DNA of 64,000 nt from Echinococcus granulosus (taxonomy: Eukaryota > Platyhelminthes > Cestoda > Cyclophyllidea > Taeniidae): the NCBI RefSeq assembly GCF_000524195.1, contig NW_020170493.1:179706-243705 (forward strand), written 5' to 3'. Each line of letters begins with the position of its first letter. Position 1 is the first letter of the stretch. The position numbers and the translations under genes were made by a program. Of this stretch, positions 38,094 to 49,896 are shown piece by piece. The notes under the pieces are model-generated. The model saw nothing but the letters and a program-made list of their open reading frames with translations. It was not told the DNA's origin and searched no databases.

Positions 38094-39840
38094 TTTCTTG
38101 ACAATCCAATGAGGTTCTGACTTTGAGTTTAAGAGAATTTGCCTCCTCTCTTTGTTGCCACTAGTAGCAGATGTACTTGGCAACGTATCAACAATCGGCC
38201 ATTGTTTGAATCAATCTCTTCCCAGCCAATCATGGTTGAGTGTGGGAGTTGATCTACATTTTGTTGTTAAATTTCTGCAATCGGGTGCCTCGCTTTTTGT
38301 TCACTTATCCATGCCTGATGTTCTAACAGCGAGGCACTACATTCGTATAAAGACAAAAAAGTCGTGAAGAAGGGCACTTGTTTGATTCATCTGCTTGCCT
38401 ATCTGGGCGAATGGGTCTCCGCAAGTTCGGTCACAACCAAGATGCCTGCGCTGGCGCCCGACCAAGTTATATCCAGATTTTGCAGCGCTTTCATGCAAGC
38501 TACTTGTCGCAGTGTTTAATGGTTAAATGCAAAGGAGGACTGCTTTAAATCCTTTTGTCTGGAGGTCACAGAAGGCGGGTATCGACTGAGATTAGCTGTC
38601 TAACTGTGATTGACTGATTGTCGCAGCCTACCTCAGCAGAGCCCCGGAAGCGATGCTGATTTCGAACGATCCCTCCAGACTCGTGTTTTGCGTTCACAAG
38701 GCAGAATGGGATTTGGGTAAATTAATGGGTCTTCCCAGTGCTCGCATTTGTTAAATGGAAGCCGGAAAATGAGACAGCAAAGTGGAACAGCTGCTGTAAG
38801 GTTGGATCTAAGTCACGTGACAATATATTTAGTAAAGTTAAGGGTTTCTAACAATTGAGCAACAAAATATACTTAAATCAGACTGATGCGAAGTCAGTGG
38901 GTTCTCTTAAAGACGCAGAAACTGCGAATATTTGAGATCTGCTAGAGACAGCTCTAACGATAAGGTCAGGTGCCTTCTCACCTTGATAAAAGATCGTTTA
39001 ATAATTTTCTTTTCTATTTCACTAAAAGATTTTATTACTCACAAAAGGATTTGCAAAATAAAGTAAAACCACAATATAGTTTTCGAGCTGTAGATAGTCT
39101 ACTTATTTGTAATAAGTAAAGCGCCTAGAATTAAAAGTAATTATCTGGGGTAGAATTCATAATAACTCTTACAAGGTTTCACCCACTGACACCTCTTTAG
39201 CTTGGAAACTTTTCCCGGTGTGAAAGGCCATTTTATTTGGTGGTTGATGCCACGGCGATATTGACTTCAAGATGCCATCCACATAAACATCACCTCAACT
39301 GTTAATTGTGTTTACCCCATGACGATAATGTGACTGGTATAAACAGTTGGTAGGGTAACGTTCGCAATGATATACCTTGGTGTGTTTATCTTACCTCCTT
39401 GTAACACACTTAGGTTTTCTGGGAGGCTGCTGATTAAACAAGTGCTGGCATAAATGGACAAGCACTGAGGAACCAGCTTGACACATCTGAATTGGAGGGG
39501 GTATTTGTTTATTTCTCAACCCGTTAACACCTTCACTTCCTTATCCCTTCGAAAAAATGGGCGTTTCTGGAAGCTAGTTCAGGGTTCAATATTGGCGGTG
39601 GCATTTCAGTTGTCGGGTAAATAAAATGTGGGTGTCAGTTGTCGGGGTTGGAGAAAGAAGTGCGATTCTCGGTACGTTTTATGGTCGAAAATTACGGTAC
39701 AGTCGACGGGAGCTTCGATCAACATTGAAAAAGGACAAAGGCCTGCACTTTTAACGAATCGATGATTTGATGGGTCCCCTAACATTCACCCAATACTGGT
39801 TACCATGTTATCCATTCAGAATGAAAATTACAGGGTGGAA

Positions 39841-40040
39841 GACGGATGGGTGCAAAGAAGTATGGTTGGTTGGATGGATGGATACAGGATGGATGGTTGG
39901 ATAGATGGATACAGGATGGATACAGGNNNNNNNNNNNNNNNNNNNNNNNNNNNNNNNNNNNNNNNNNNNNNNNNNNNNNNNNNNNNNNNNNNNNNNNNNN
40001 NNNNNNNNNNNNNNNNNNNNNNNNNNTTTGTAGATGGATA
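39841..40040 (+). repeat. GATGGA/ATACAG microsatellite spanning a gap
   Basis: Left flank is built of GATGGATGGATACAG units and the right flank resumes with GTAGATGGATAAATG. The middle is unsequenced. Confidence 0.85.
39927..40026. other. Assembly gap of exactly 100 N
   Basis: One hundred N, a conventional size for a gap of unknown length, inside a tandem repeat. The real repeat length is therefore unknown. Confidence 0.98.
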
Positions 40041-42365
40041 AATGCACGGACGGCCCTCCTCTTGCTTCTTCGCCGATTTATTTCACTTCTCTTTACTCCA
40101 TTTCAGCATGTGACTGTGTGCTTGTCAAACGTTAACGTCACTAAAAGTTGATAAATGGAGCTAAGGCCGTGTGGCTTCCCCGCCTGACGTTTAACCACTC
40201 CAAAATGTAGAATTTTTCTCTCGGCGAAGAACTGTTCCATGAAAAATGATATTTCTCCTGGCCTTGTTCTACCTTGCGTTAGGGCATTTTGTTTTGTCCT
40301 CCTGGAAGAGCTTCCCCTCGACTGTTGTTGTTGTAGATCCAAGACCAATCGTCGCATCCATCCCCTCCACAGTTATCAGATGGGTGAGTGGAATCAACTT
40401 AGCCTGCAGTTATTAAATGATGCAACAGTACCTTTTTCGTTTTAAAGGAAGTTAGATGACCACGCGACCTTTTAGAGTCAATTGACCTTTTGACATTTTA
40501 CCAGTATAACCGCTTCAATGTCACTAGAGACGGTACTGGATATCCGAGATATTCCCAACTGTTCAGTAATCCATACCACCAACCCGGAAAATGCCATGAA
40601 ATATGTATTTTGCCACACTCCGCCTTCTTACATCCTCGACTTTGATTGCATGTGCAATAACCCATGTGACCTTGACCTCCTCCAATTAGATTAAAGGTAG
40701 GTCAGAGTTTGGATTCCTCTGCCCACATTTCGTCATTTGAAATGATGCAGTCAGAAATTCCCGACTTCTCCTGTCCAAACACCCCGTCGACTTAATGAGG
40801 TGTTTAACTCCTCGGATCAATGTGGGATGACGTGACTCTATAAGATGGTTACCGTGTTTGTTGTTGTCATCAGAGAGTTCCATCCCTTGTACAACCCCAT
40901 GATAGCTTACACGGGTTTAAGGTATCCAAGATGAGGTATAAGGGTCCCCCAAATTTTTATTTACGGGAAAGAATGACAACAGCACACTCTTTGATGGGAA
41001 AGGCGCATTACGGTCGGAAGTGTCACTAAAGTTGTTCGTACGGCTAGTCGTTATTTGAAGACTTCCACCTACTTCTTCCTTTTCCTCCTCTTGTTCACTT
41101 AATTAGACCATTTACTAAGACATGACCCTGACCCACACACACTTTGATGACCTTTGGAGGGTAATAAATGCGGACTCTATGACCAAATCAAGTGCGTTGC
41201 TTTAACTGCTTGACCTACGGTCCAATGAAAACTTTCAAGGAAGAAATATGCACCATCAGCGTGGTACATGGCTAGGGAAAACTAGAATCAGTACACATGG
41301 ATTTAACCAAACCTCCCCTTTGTGTTCTAAGCCCCAACTCGGGTTGACCTAAGTGATTTCCCTACCTCAGTTCGACTTTTTTGAAGGTAATGGCTACAAG
41401 GCCTAGTTGCAAAGGTAGCCAGTGCGCTAGATAAGCAGTAATTCCTTAACCCTCCCTAGTTCCACCGCTTGTTCACCACGTGTCTCCCTCTCTCATTGTT
41501 CCGATCCAGAATGATAAAATGATCAATTTTCTTCCCCCAGTCGCTTTGATTTGCCAAAATGCTGTAATTTGTGGGTTTTTGTTGTCAAATGCCATTGTTT
41601 TTCCCCCCCCCCCCTAAAGGCTGTTTGCCATTGAACGAACGAGAGGGACCTTCAAGGGTGGACCCTTTGGATCGATCAATGCTAGTTAACCAATCAAAAA
41701 TGGTCTCGTGGAGCGGCGCGATTTCTGGCAAAATAAAATCACCACCACTTTTAAATAATGGCAGAAATAAGCATTGCGGAATTTATGTCTAACATCCATA
41801 TCTTGAATTTCTGCATGCATTTTATTTGTGGCAAAGTTACAACCGCCATTGCCAATCGAAATTGCTAAACAAGTCCATTTTTAAGTACATTTAAGCGCAT
41901 TTAAATGGCATAATGCGATTTGTACTTTTTATTTTGCGCTAAAAAACGTGTCTGCTTTAAAATTTGCTTCCGCTGTCATTTAAAATTACCAAAAAGCACG
42001 ATCAGTATCGATCGATGGCTGACTCGTCGCGTAAGTCGTGCAAAAAAATCAATAAATCAATGCTTGTGCACAAATTACAGCGCGCGGTAATTGTGTTGAC
42101 GCTCTTGACGCGAGAGCTCGCGTCTAGCGTTGGGTCCGACAACGTGACACCTTACCACCCCACAGCGCTGGCTTTTGGCGTCATCCGCTGCCATGCTCGC
42201 CACGCCGTGGTGTGATCGGAAAATTTTGGGCATAGGACTGCCATTTTTGTATTTATTTTAACTTGGTTGGGCTACTGATGTTGCAAAGTCGAGAATTCAT
42301 CAATTAGGTATTGCGTCATTTCTGCCCTCCCCCCTCTCCCTCCAACCAGCCGAATGCACGCAACG

Positions 42366-42505
42366 ACGTCATTCTCATCTCGGCGGAGTGTAAACAAGCG
42401 ACAGTCAGTCAATGCACCAGTCAACAAGACTCCCACGCCTATTGGCCAATGCACACTTAAGTTCGCTCTCCCATTGGTCAAACATGGCGTGCGGCCAATT
42501 CAAGT
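42366..42505 (+). promoter_or_regulatory. CCAAT-box cluster in a CpG-rich stretch (candidate promoter)
   Basis: Four CCAAT motifs occur within about 60 bases: the palindrome ATTGGCCAAT at 42441-42450 (two, opposite strands), ATTGG at 42473-42477 and CCAAT at 42495-42499, roughly 25-30 bases apart, typical of NF-Y promoters. A GACGTCATT (CRE-like) lies at 42366. The surrounding 42.0-42.6 kb is visibly CpG-dense compared with flanking sequence. The nearest downstream plus-strand gene is the secreted peptide at 43494. Function is inferred. Confidence 0.4.
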
Positions 42506-43493
42506 ATCGGATACGAAGCCTCGTAAACGCTATTCGCGGCAGGGGGGTCATCGTAGACTGCATTCGTCTTTCGGTGCGTTGTCAGACCTCGCGTATCCGG
42601 TGCCTGCTTTTTGTTAATCGCTTTTCTCTCATTCCATTTTAATCTGCTAATTTAGAGGAGGCTTAAAAACCCAGTTTTTTTTGCTACGGTTTTATTAGCA
42701 GAAACTGTGATTTAAAGTGGATGTTATTTTTAATTTTTGTTTTACGCAATTTATCTACTCGTTTAACAGTTGGAGTCGCTTAATGTTCCTCTAAGTAAAT
42801 TCCATGAGATGCAGCTTTCCTTCCCGTATGGAAATTGTTTCTTTAACTCTCTTGAATTTATCATTTTGGGGAAAACTTCTCGTGTTTTCTAGGAACATGA
42901 GCCCGATATTCCGGTGATTTGGTTGTCTGAACAGTGCTGGAGCATCTTTTTCTCTCAAACAATGACCGCAAAAGCTTTACAGGTGTAAGGGTTGCTGTGC
43001 CACCCGCAATTCTGCCGATGTGGAGCTTAAACTACTGACTATAAAAGCTATTTTACAACTGAAGTAGACGAGGATAAATGTCGTGCTTCAAGAGCTGCCA
43101 AAAAAATAATCCAAAATGCTATGTGCCACTTGAAGATGGGGCATTTTTTGTCATTACGAGGCTTTGAAGAGTTATCGCTATTCCCGTATGACTGTTGGAA
43201 GCAAAATTTGCTTCTCCTGAAGTAATTTTTCCCCCTTAATTCAGGACAATCCCAAAACTATATTAAACAAACAAATCGGTTGCAGAATAACGCTTATTTC
43301 ATGACTGGGTTAAAATCATCTCTTAAAACAATCGCTTTGCATTTAAAATGTAGAAATTACTGACTTTTTGATAAGATACTGGAGTCGAATTGATGAGGCT
43401 AGCATAGTAACCGGCGCTTCAGCCAGAGCAATGGTTTGAAATCATTTTCCCGTTCTTCATCTCGTTTTTTTTTCTTTTAATTTGAACAGCAAA

Positions 43494-44639
43494 ATGCGCA
43501 AGTGGATTTTATGCGCTTTGGCAGTCGTCGCCCTCATTGCCTGCTTCGAGCTGGCTGAAGCCAAGCCCGCGGCGACAATGGTCAAGGCGTGAGTGCTTCC
43601 ACCTCCTACCATAATCTCTTTTCCACCATCCTTGTTGAAAGGCACAAAAACGAAGGTGTTAGAGACTGGGGGAAAGGCATCGGCCCCTTTTTCGTCCTAA
43701 GTTGCAGCTTGTCCGACCCAAATTCGGACAGGAGGGGAGGATATGTACCGGCACAAGGTCATGCGCGAATTCGCCTTAACTTGCTTGGACCAAGTGTGGC
43801 CTTAAATCCCTCTCAGTGACTCACCACTTTTTTTCAGAAAAGCAATGCAGTAACCTTGAATCGGTTGTTTATCGTCAATAAGTCATACCTCTACAGACGG
43901 TGATAAATGGATTTAAATGAGCTGGTCTGACTTGTTATAGTGACCCCTCAGCCGTACAAACTAAAACCGGAACGGAAAGAGCCTTCACGATCAGTGGACT
44001 GCTTATAAGCTGTTCTTATTCTCTCCTTTTAGGCCTCACGACCTCCAGGTCGGAGAAGGAGGAGGGTAGGGGGATACTTCATTTATAACCACCTGTGTAA
44101 TCGTCAAAAAAATTTCCACTTTTTCCCTATTTAGTGACACGGAAGTTGACAGCAGATCCAAAAAACACCGCGGCAAGAAGGGCGGCAAACGCAACCCTAA
44201 CCGAGGCAAATTGAAGCCGCGTACGCACCCTCACGATGTCGAATTTTTTGTCGCTAGATTTTTGTTATTTTACCCTTAGATGAGTTTGGGAAAAAAACGT
44301 GTCCTTTGTTTATCTCTTGCAGGTAGCCAAAAGCCGAAGAGGCGGCGTTTCAAGGTAGGCCCATTTCCTCTTCCGAACCAAACGAAGAAGTAAAAACTGT
44401 GCATTTGTTACTTTACCAAATTGTTGTTTCAGAAACCCCGCTCTGTTGAAGACGATCGGAAACGCGGTAGGACTTTTATGTGATGACTTTTTTGCCGTCT
44501 TTTGTCTACCATTTATCAAATGGGCTTTGTTAATGTTCGTCTACTGAAATGCCATAAGTAGCAGGCGTGACACGTCCTTCACCTTTTAGGCAAGAAATGC
44601 GCAGGCGGTAAACGCGGCAAAAACTGCAAGCGGCAGTAG
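43494..44639 (+). CDS. Secreted, highly basic small protein with micro-exons (MEG-like)
   Basis: Five exons, 43494-43588, 44135-44220, 44323-44354, 44433-44466 and 44590-44639 (95, 86, 32, 34 and 50 nt), have canonical borders and consistent phases, giving 98 residues. Residues 1-23 form a clear signal peptide (MRKWILCALAVVALIACFEL, then AEA|K). The mature part is extremely rich in Lys/Arg/Gly (SKKHRGKKGGKRNPNRGK, KPKRRRF) and ends KKCAGGKRGKNCKRQ with two cysteines. Exons 3 and 4 together are 66 nt, so skipping both keeps the frame. A strong acceptor (TTTGAACAG) sits four bases before the ATG, so the 5' UTR is either spliced from an upstream exon or trans-spliced. No known family recognised; the architecture recalls flatworm micro-exon genes. 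Binding of polyanions or an antimicrobial-like role is conceivable from charge only. Confidence 0.82.
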
Positions 44640-46529
44640 TGAATTTCTCTCCTGGTTATTTAATTGAAGTGTACTCTTTTTACGATACACCTTTTCGCTC
44701 CGCGAATATACAGAAAGACACAAATAACACTCATAAACGCGTTTCTACTACTTTCCTTCTTCTTCGTAGTTTCAATTGCTTAATTTGTAGCCTGTTTGCT
44801 TGCTTTGTCAATTTAAATAAGTCGCTTTCTGTTTTGGCTCAACTCTGCGTCTTCTGCCTTGACACATAAAAGAGGCAAATCTTACGAAGGAATTTACGTA
44901 AGTGTGAGTGTGTTCTTATTCACGCCCGTGATCTACCGATACTGTTAACCCTTTCTCCGCAATTTGTAGTAATTTTTTTGTGTGTAATTCTGGAGAAGGT
45001 ACTTTCAAAGTTGCTCCATTTTGCATCACAATTGTTTTAGAGATATTGCTTTCCCATTTTTGGGCAAAGATCAACATCTCCATCCCAGAGAGGCACAAGA
45101 TGGCTGCAAATTTCAATTATTTTTTTGTAAGGTGTTTAACCTCTGAGGGCGCCACTGCCGCCATTTCTCCCTTAATTTCACTTCCCATCTGTCACCCTGC
45201 TTTTCGGGCGTGTGACTGCGCCTGGAGAGAGACCACCGTCAGAGGTGTGTCAGGTCAACGAATTGAAGCAGTAGCTTCCCCCCTCTTGCAAAACGAAATC
45301 TCTGCAGGCTTATGACTTCTTCCACCAGAGCTTAGTTCCATACGCTCCTTCCCCCAAGAGGGGTTATTATCACCTTTACTCGTGGCATTAACATTTGACA
45401 TCCCTATATGTCGGACAAAAAGTGCTAGTGATGGGAGGGGAGGGGGGAAACAGGGGCTGCATTCTCTGCTTTTGGAGGCAGGCTGAGGTGTTTCCGTAAG
45501 CCTGCGCCTTGTTGGGAAGCGGGGGGTAAGAATGCCAACCATCGCATCCAAAGCCCTTCTACGCAGCTGCACTGGTCAAGGTCGATCGTCCGTAAATCCA
45601 AAACTTGGAAGACGGATTTTGAAGTTCCTCTCTTATGATTTGGCACCGGACGAGGAGACAGGTCCTGGGCTACTTATATAACCGTTCCTCATTAAAGTAG
45701 TATGTAAGGGAGAACAGAGAAGTGAAAAATTTACCCTTTTCCGCGGGCTTTTACATCTGCTCTGATAAGGCGACCCGGTTTATCTGTCCCGCTGACACCC
45801 CACCCAAATTATTAATCCTTATCTGTTGTCTGTGTAATTAGAACTCAAGAAGCGACACTACCTATGGTAATCAGTAGACATTATCAAACTCTTCTAGCAA
45901 AATTTCTCACCTTCTAAAGCAAAATTAACCTACAGATGGTCGGACTAAGGGCGGTACAACCGCTACGTCACCTTAAAAGCATCACCTGACCCTTTCCGTT
46001 ACCTCACAATGACAAAGCTCCAATGCGAAGTTGACAGGACAGGCGGTCGCCACATAATGGGGAGGGGGACAGAAATTACCATGGATAAAGCACTACCCAC
46101 GAGCCTCCCTAATTACTCCTATGACAGCCGCACCAAGCAGTATTAGTGAGATGGGAAATTCAAGCCACGGCATGTGCTACTTATTTGACAATAAGTAGGG
46201 ACACGAATTTGACGCCCCATTTCCTGTGACTTTAAAATCTATTCGAAATGGCAGGCGTCCCTTACTCTCCAGCCAATTTAAGTGGTACAGGTTAGAGTCT
46301 AAGTGGCATATTTCCATGCCACGAAACCGACTATTTATTTGCCACTTGAGTATTATGGGTCAGATGTGCAAAAGAGGAGAAAATGCTTATTTGGATGCAT
46401 TGTGCGAAGGCGTTTTACTTTCTTTTTGCCTAACTCTATTCTGGTGTGCCACTTAAAAAACCTTACAATATATACCCCTAGTCTATTCATAGGGGGTGAG
46501 TGGGGGGGAGCGGTCAAGTTGTTGCCTGC
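44640..46529. other. Intergenic between convergent genes
   Basis: Holds the 3' UTR of the secreted-peptide gene and, near 46.5 kb, the 3' end of the EFHC gene. Open frames such as 45255-45572 (minus) and 44980-45315 (plus) have no support. Confidence 0.45.
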
Positions 46530-49500
46530 TTAGCACTTCGCCAGGTTGATTAGGTCTTCAATGAGGGCGACGTGTCTAACCCTCCCCCCACTGAACGAGT
46601 CAAATGCACTGATGCAGCCACCTCTCTTCCCCTCGTCCTTGCCAGCTTTCATAAACGCTGGCCAATCAACCTCAAGGTTGCCCGAGTACTCGCATGGCAC
46701 CGTGCCTGGAGGCACGGGATTGCAGCACCAGTTTAGTTGATTGATGAAACTCTCATAGTACACCATTCCATTGTCGTAGTTTTGTGATCTAAAATGCAAG
46801 GTACTGCTCATCACTTTTTGTGTCAATTGCTGGATTGTCAAAATCTCTTCATCCATCGCCAATAAATTTAGCTCTTGGAGGCAAGCCCCATACTACTTAC
46901 ATTTCCATGAGAGTGAGTAGTATGTCGTCGGGTAAGGGTAGATGATTGGCTTTGCAAATTCGCCTTAAAACAGCCCGATCTATACTGCCGGTGTTCTCCA
47001 AGTCCTCATATCGACAGGCGTCAAGTATCTCTTGGAAGGCCTCAAAGGAGACTTTTCGAAGCTGTTGTTGAGCCATCCCCACCACCGCCATGTAGTTGGT
47101 CTCTTTTGGTACCCTAAAAAGGAATTTGTGCTTAAATGAAGTTCTATTCGATCGGCTGCTGGTTGCGCAATCAGTTTGTTTGCCTTGCTCATCACTCCCA
47201 ACTCACTTGAGAGCATAATGACGCGCCAGTGTGACAACCTCGTGAGGCACCACGCACACGGACTCCACACTGGGATCCTTCAACATTTCTCGCACAAGGC
47301 ATCCAAATTCAGCAAAATCGATACTTCCACTTCCGCTCGGATCGGCTTCCGTGGCCAGACGACGAATAGTCTCCTCCCGTCCCTCCACAAGCGGTCGTAG
47401 ACGTCGTAACACACCCTGCGCGTCTGCATAGGGGAATTCGGCGGGATGAGCCTCCATGTGGGCTAGCGTGTGTTCATCCGCGCCGTAGATTTCAAATACA
47501 AAGTTATTGAAAACTACCTGGCCGCCGATGTAGATGTCGGAGGGTGCGTAATAGCTCGGCAAATGAGTTCGGAATATTGGTTGTCCGGGTTTCATAACTT
47601 TGCGCCTTTCCATGAACTTTCCCCCCTTAAAACCTGGACGGGATCACGTCAACGGAAATCCCTCTCAACTTTAATTCCACTGATAACAAATCCAGTTGCA
47701 ATGATATTACCGGAATTGGCGACCGGAGGTTCATACACCATAAAGGTGTTGTCACGCAGGAAGCAGGAGATGACGAAGATTCGCCTTCGGGTAACCTCTA
47801 CATTGCCACAGATACCGTCGTCGTCCACTCCCGCGATGAGATGTGCCGCAAAGCGGAGGACGTCCACACTGCAGCTTTCTTCGAACGTCTTCTTGGGCGG
47901 ACGTGGAATGAGATTGTAGCAGTTAGCCAAGGAGTCCTCGTCCGAGCCCCAGCCATTGTAGGGCGGATTCTCCCGCTTCACTGTGTAGCCACACTCATTT
48001 CGTGGGGGGCACACCGGAGTAAAGGTTTCTAAAATAGACGCGTACTGTAAAATAAGTGTTTTTGTCCACTGCTAACTAATGAGAGCGGGTAGTTTTATTT
48101 ATGGTCGAGTACGAGTAATGTGAGATAAAAAAACTTGTTTTAAAAGCAAGTTTCACTCACTGACGCCGTATTTCTTTCTATAAAACTCCTTTGTAAATTC
48201 ATCGCAGTCACAAATAAGGAATTTTCGTCCGAAAACATTCAGTACGGCACCCAAAGTGAGGTCCGCGTCTGTGTAGTATTCGGGCTGTTGAGTCCCCAGC
48301 TTTATGCTATCTAGCATGTGTCTGCTACCGGTTTGTACAGTCCCCAAGGTGTTTAGGATGGTTAGGTTACTGACAGTTCCTGGCAGGGGCAGTGGTGGAA
48401 CGCCTTTAGGCAGTTTCTGGCGTCGCAGAAAGTAGGGTACAGATTCGCGCCCAGAATTTGCGGATATTCTCTCGTGTATCTCAATCGTGTCATCACCTGG
48501 GGCAAAAAGAAGGAGGGAGAAGCGGTAAATGTTGGCGTAGAGGTGTTCAAAGCTCATCTACCCTCGTTAATAATGCTGCATTACCTAAGAAGTAGTTAAG
48601 TACAAAGTCACGAACATCGCCGTAGAGACTGCCAGTGTCGTCCCACGTACAGAAGAAGCGCAAGACGTGGCGATCGTGATTAAGGAATTGACGCAATGTA
48701 TCAACACGTTCATGTGGACGTCGTGGTTGCATCGCGTCAGAGACCTGAAAATGAAGGTCAATAGCTGGGGAAACTTATTGGACTCCTACCCCCCTCCCCA
48801 GATACGTCCATCATAAGTGATGGATGGAGACCTCTCACTTGTACCTAAAAGTTAACCAACCACGTTTTATTTGGTGAATATCCACCGAATTCGACAGAGG
48901 GCTTCTTTTCTTTGGGATAGATCAGCATCAAAAAATAGCAAAATGTCAACTTGAACTCACCGATATGCGATGAATTGTGTAGGGGTCGTCGGGAATGGGC
49001 TCTGGCTCATTCACTCGAACGCCGAGTTTGCGCAGAAAGTTGGCGGTGAATTTGTCGCATGACACTAAACGGTAGACACGCCCGTAGAGTTCAAGATCCA
49101 TGCCCACGTTAAAGTCATCCACAGTGTAGAAGCATCCTTCGTACGGTGGTGGTTTGCGAATTCGATGGCGTCGCACAATTGTGCCTAGATTCGGGGTTCA
49201 ACATTTGAGCTGAAGGATGCCATTATAATAGTCTTTGGTGAATGGAAATGAAGGATTTTATTTTGTTGTCTTATAAGCCGCTTAAGCAAAATAAGTTGTC
49301 TGAAATTTCAGTAAGAGGTTGATTATTATTCTGGAAAATTTCTCAAAACTAAAGCTCGAAATGTGGTTTCTAATTTGTAAGCAAAGATTTGGTTAAAGGT
49401 AAGACGCTGTTTTGGATATTATTAGTTCCGTATTAAACACAAAAGGCGGCAAACCTTGTGGTAGGGCAGAATTCTGAATGCGAGGCTCCGTAACCTGGAT

Positions 49501-49896
49501 TGTATCATCCTCTAGGTAGAAAAGGACTTGGCACCTTCTTACACGGTACTGCTCATCACGACTTTCATGAACCGCTTGTTGAAAGTATGCTTCAAAGCAG
49601 AGAACCTGTTAACACCACACTGCATATTATGTAATGTGACCTAAAATTCAAGTCTATGCGATCTTGACTCGCATATTTTTAATTAGAGTGATAGTTCTAA
49701 TTCTTAAAGTGTGTTGGAAACATTCAAGATTACAATCAATTGAATTTTTGACCTGTTTATCAAAGGTTATCCAGGCAGGAGCACTTGATCCATGTCCATC
49801 AGGATACCTGCTCTTTGGTGGATCAATTCTCTGACCCGGCAACGGTTCACCGCCAATTCCCGGTTTGTTATCATAATAGAAATTGACTGCACCCAT
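46530..49896 (-). CDS. EFHC2: EF-hand domain-containing protein EFHC1/EFHC2 type (three DM10 domains)
   Basis: Nine exons: 49753-49896, 49455-49605, 48961-49184, 48585-48744, 48161-48496, 47711-48028, 47207-47633, 46901-47113 and 46530-46788. All phases match and the sum is 2232 nt (743 residues), close to EFHC2. N-terminal KPGIGGEPLPGQ matches the family's VGIGGD start. Three DM10 domains follow: DKQVLCFEAYFQ..YRVRRCQVLFYLEDDTIQV (1), RHVLRFFCTWDDTGSLYGD..FYRKKYG (2), and VDVLRFAAHL..YYAPSDIYIGGQVVF (3). C-terminal EF-hand-like segments follow (ADPSGSGSIDFAEFG; LENTGSIDRAV). EFHC proteins are microtubule inner proteins of ciliary doublets, here relevant to flagella, flame cells and sensory cilia. 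The first ATG is preceded by an AG, so a short upstream exon is possible. The gene symbol is by length; EFHC1 is the alternative. Confidence 0.93.

Larger units (their letters stand above)
38094..42365. other. Intergenic, no gene recognised; contains assembly gap
   Basis: Separates the 5' end of the coiled-coil gene (minus) from the secreted-peptide gene (plus), so promoters of both should lie here. Apart from the microsatellite with its gap at 39.84-40.05 kb and a poly-C run at 41604-41613, I see only AT-rich sequence. Confidence 0.45.

Noticed and set aside
42015..42215. Short plus-strand ORF beginning MADSSRKSC
   Set aside because: No stop-independent evidence, no splice partner; more simply explained as CpG-rich promoter-region sequence.
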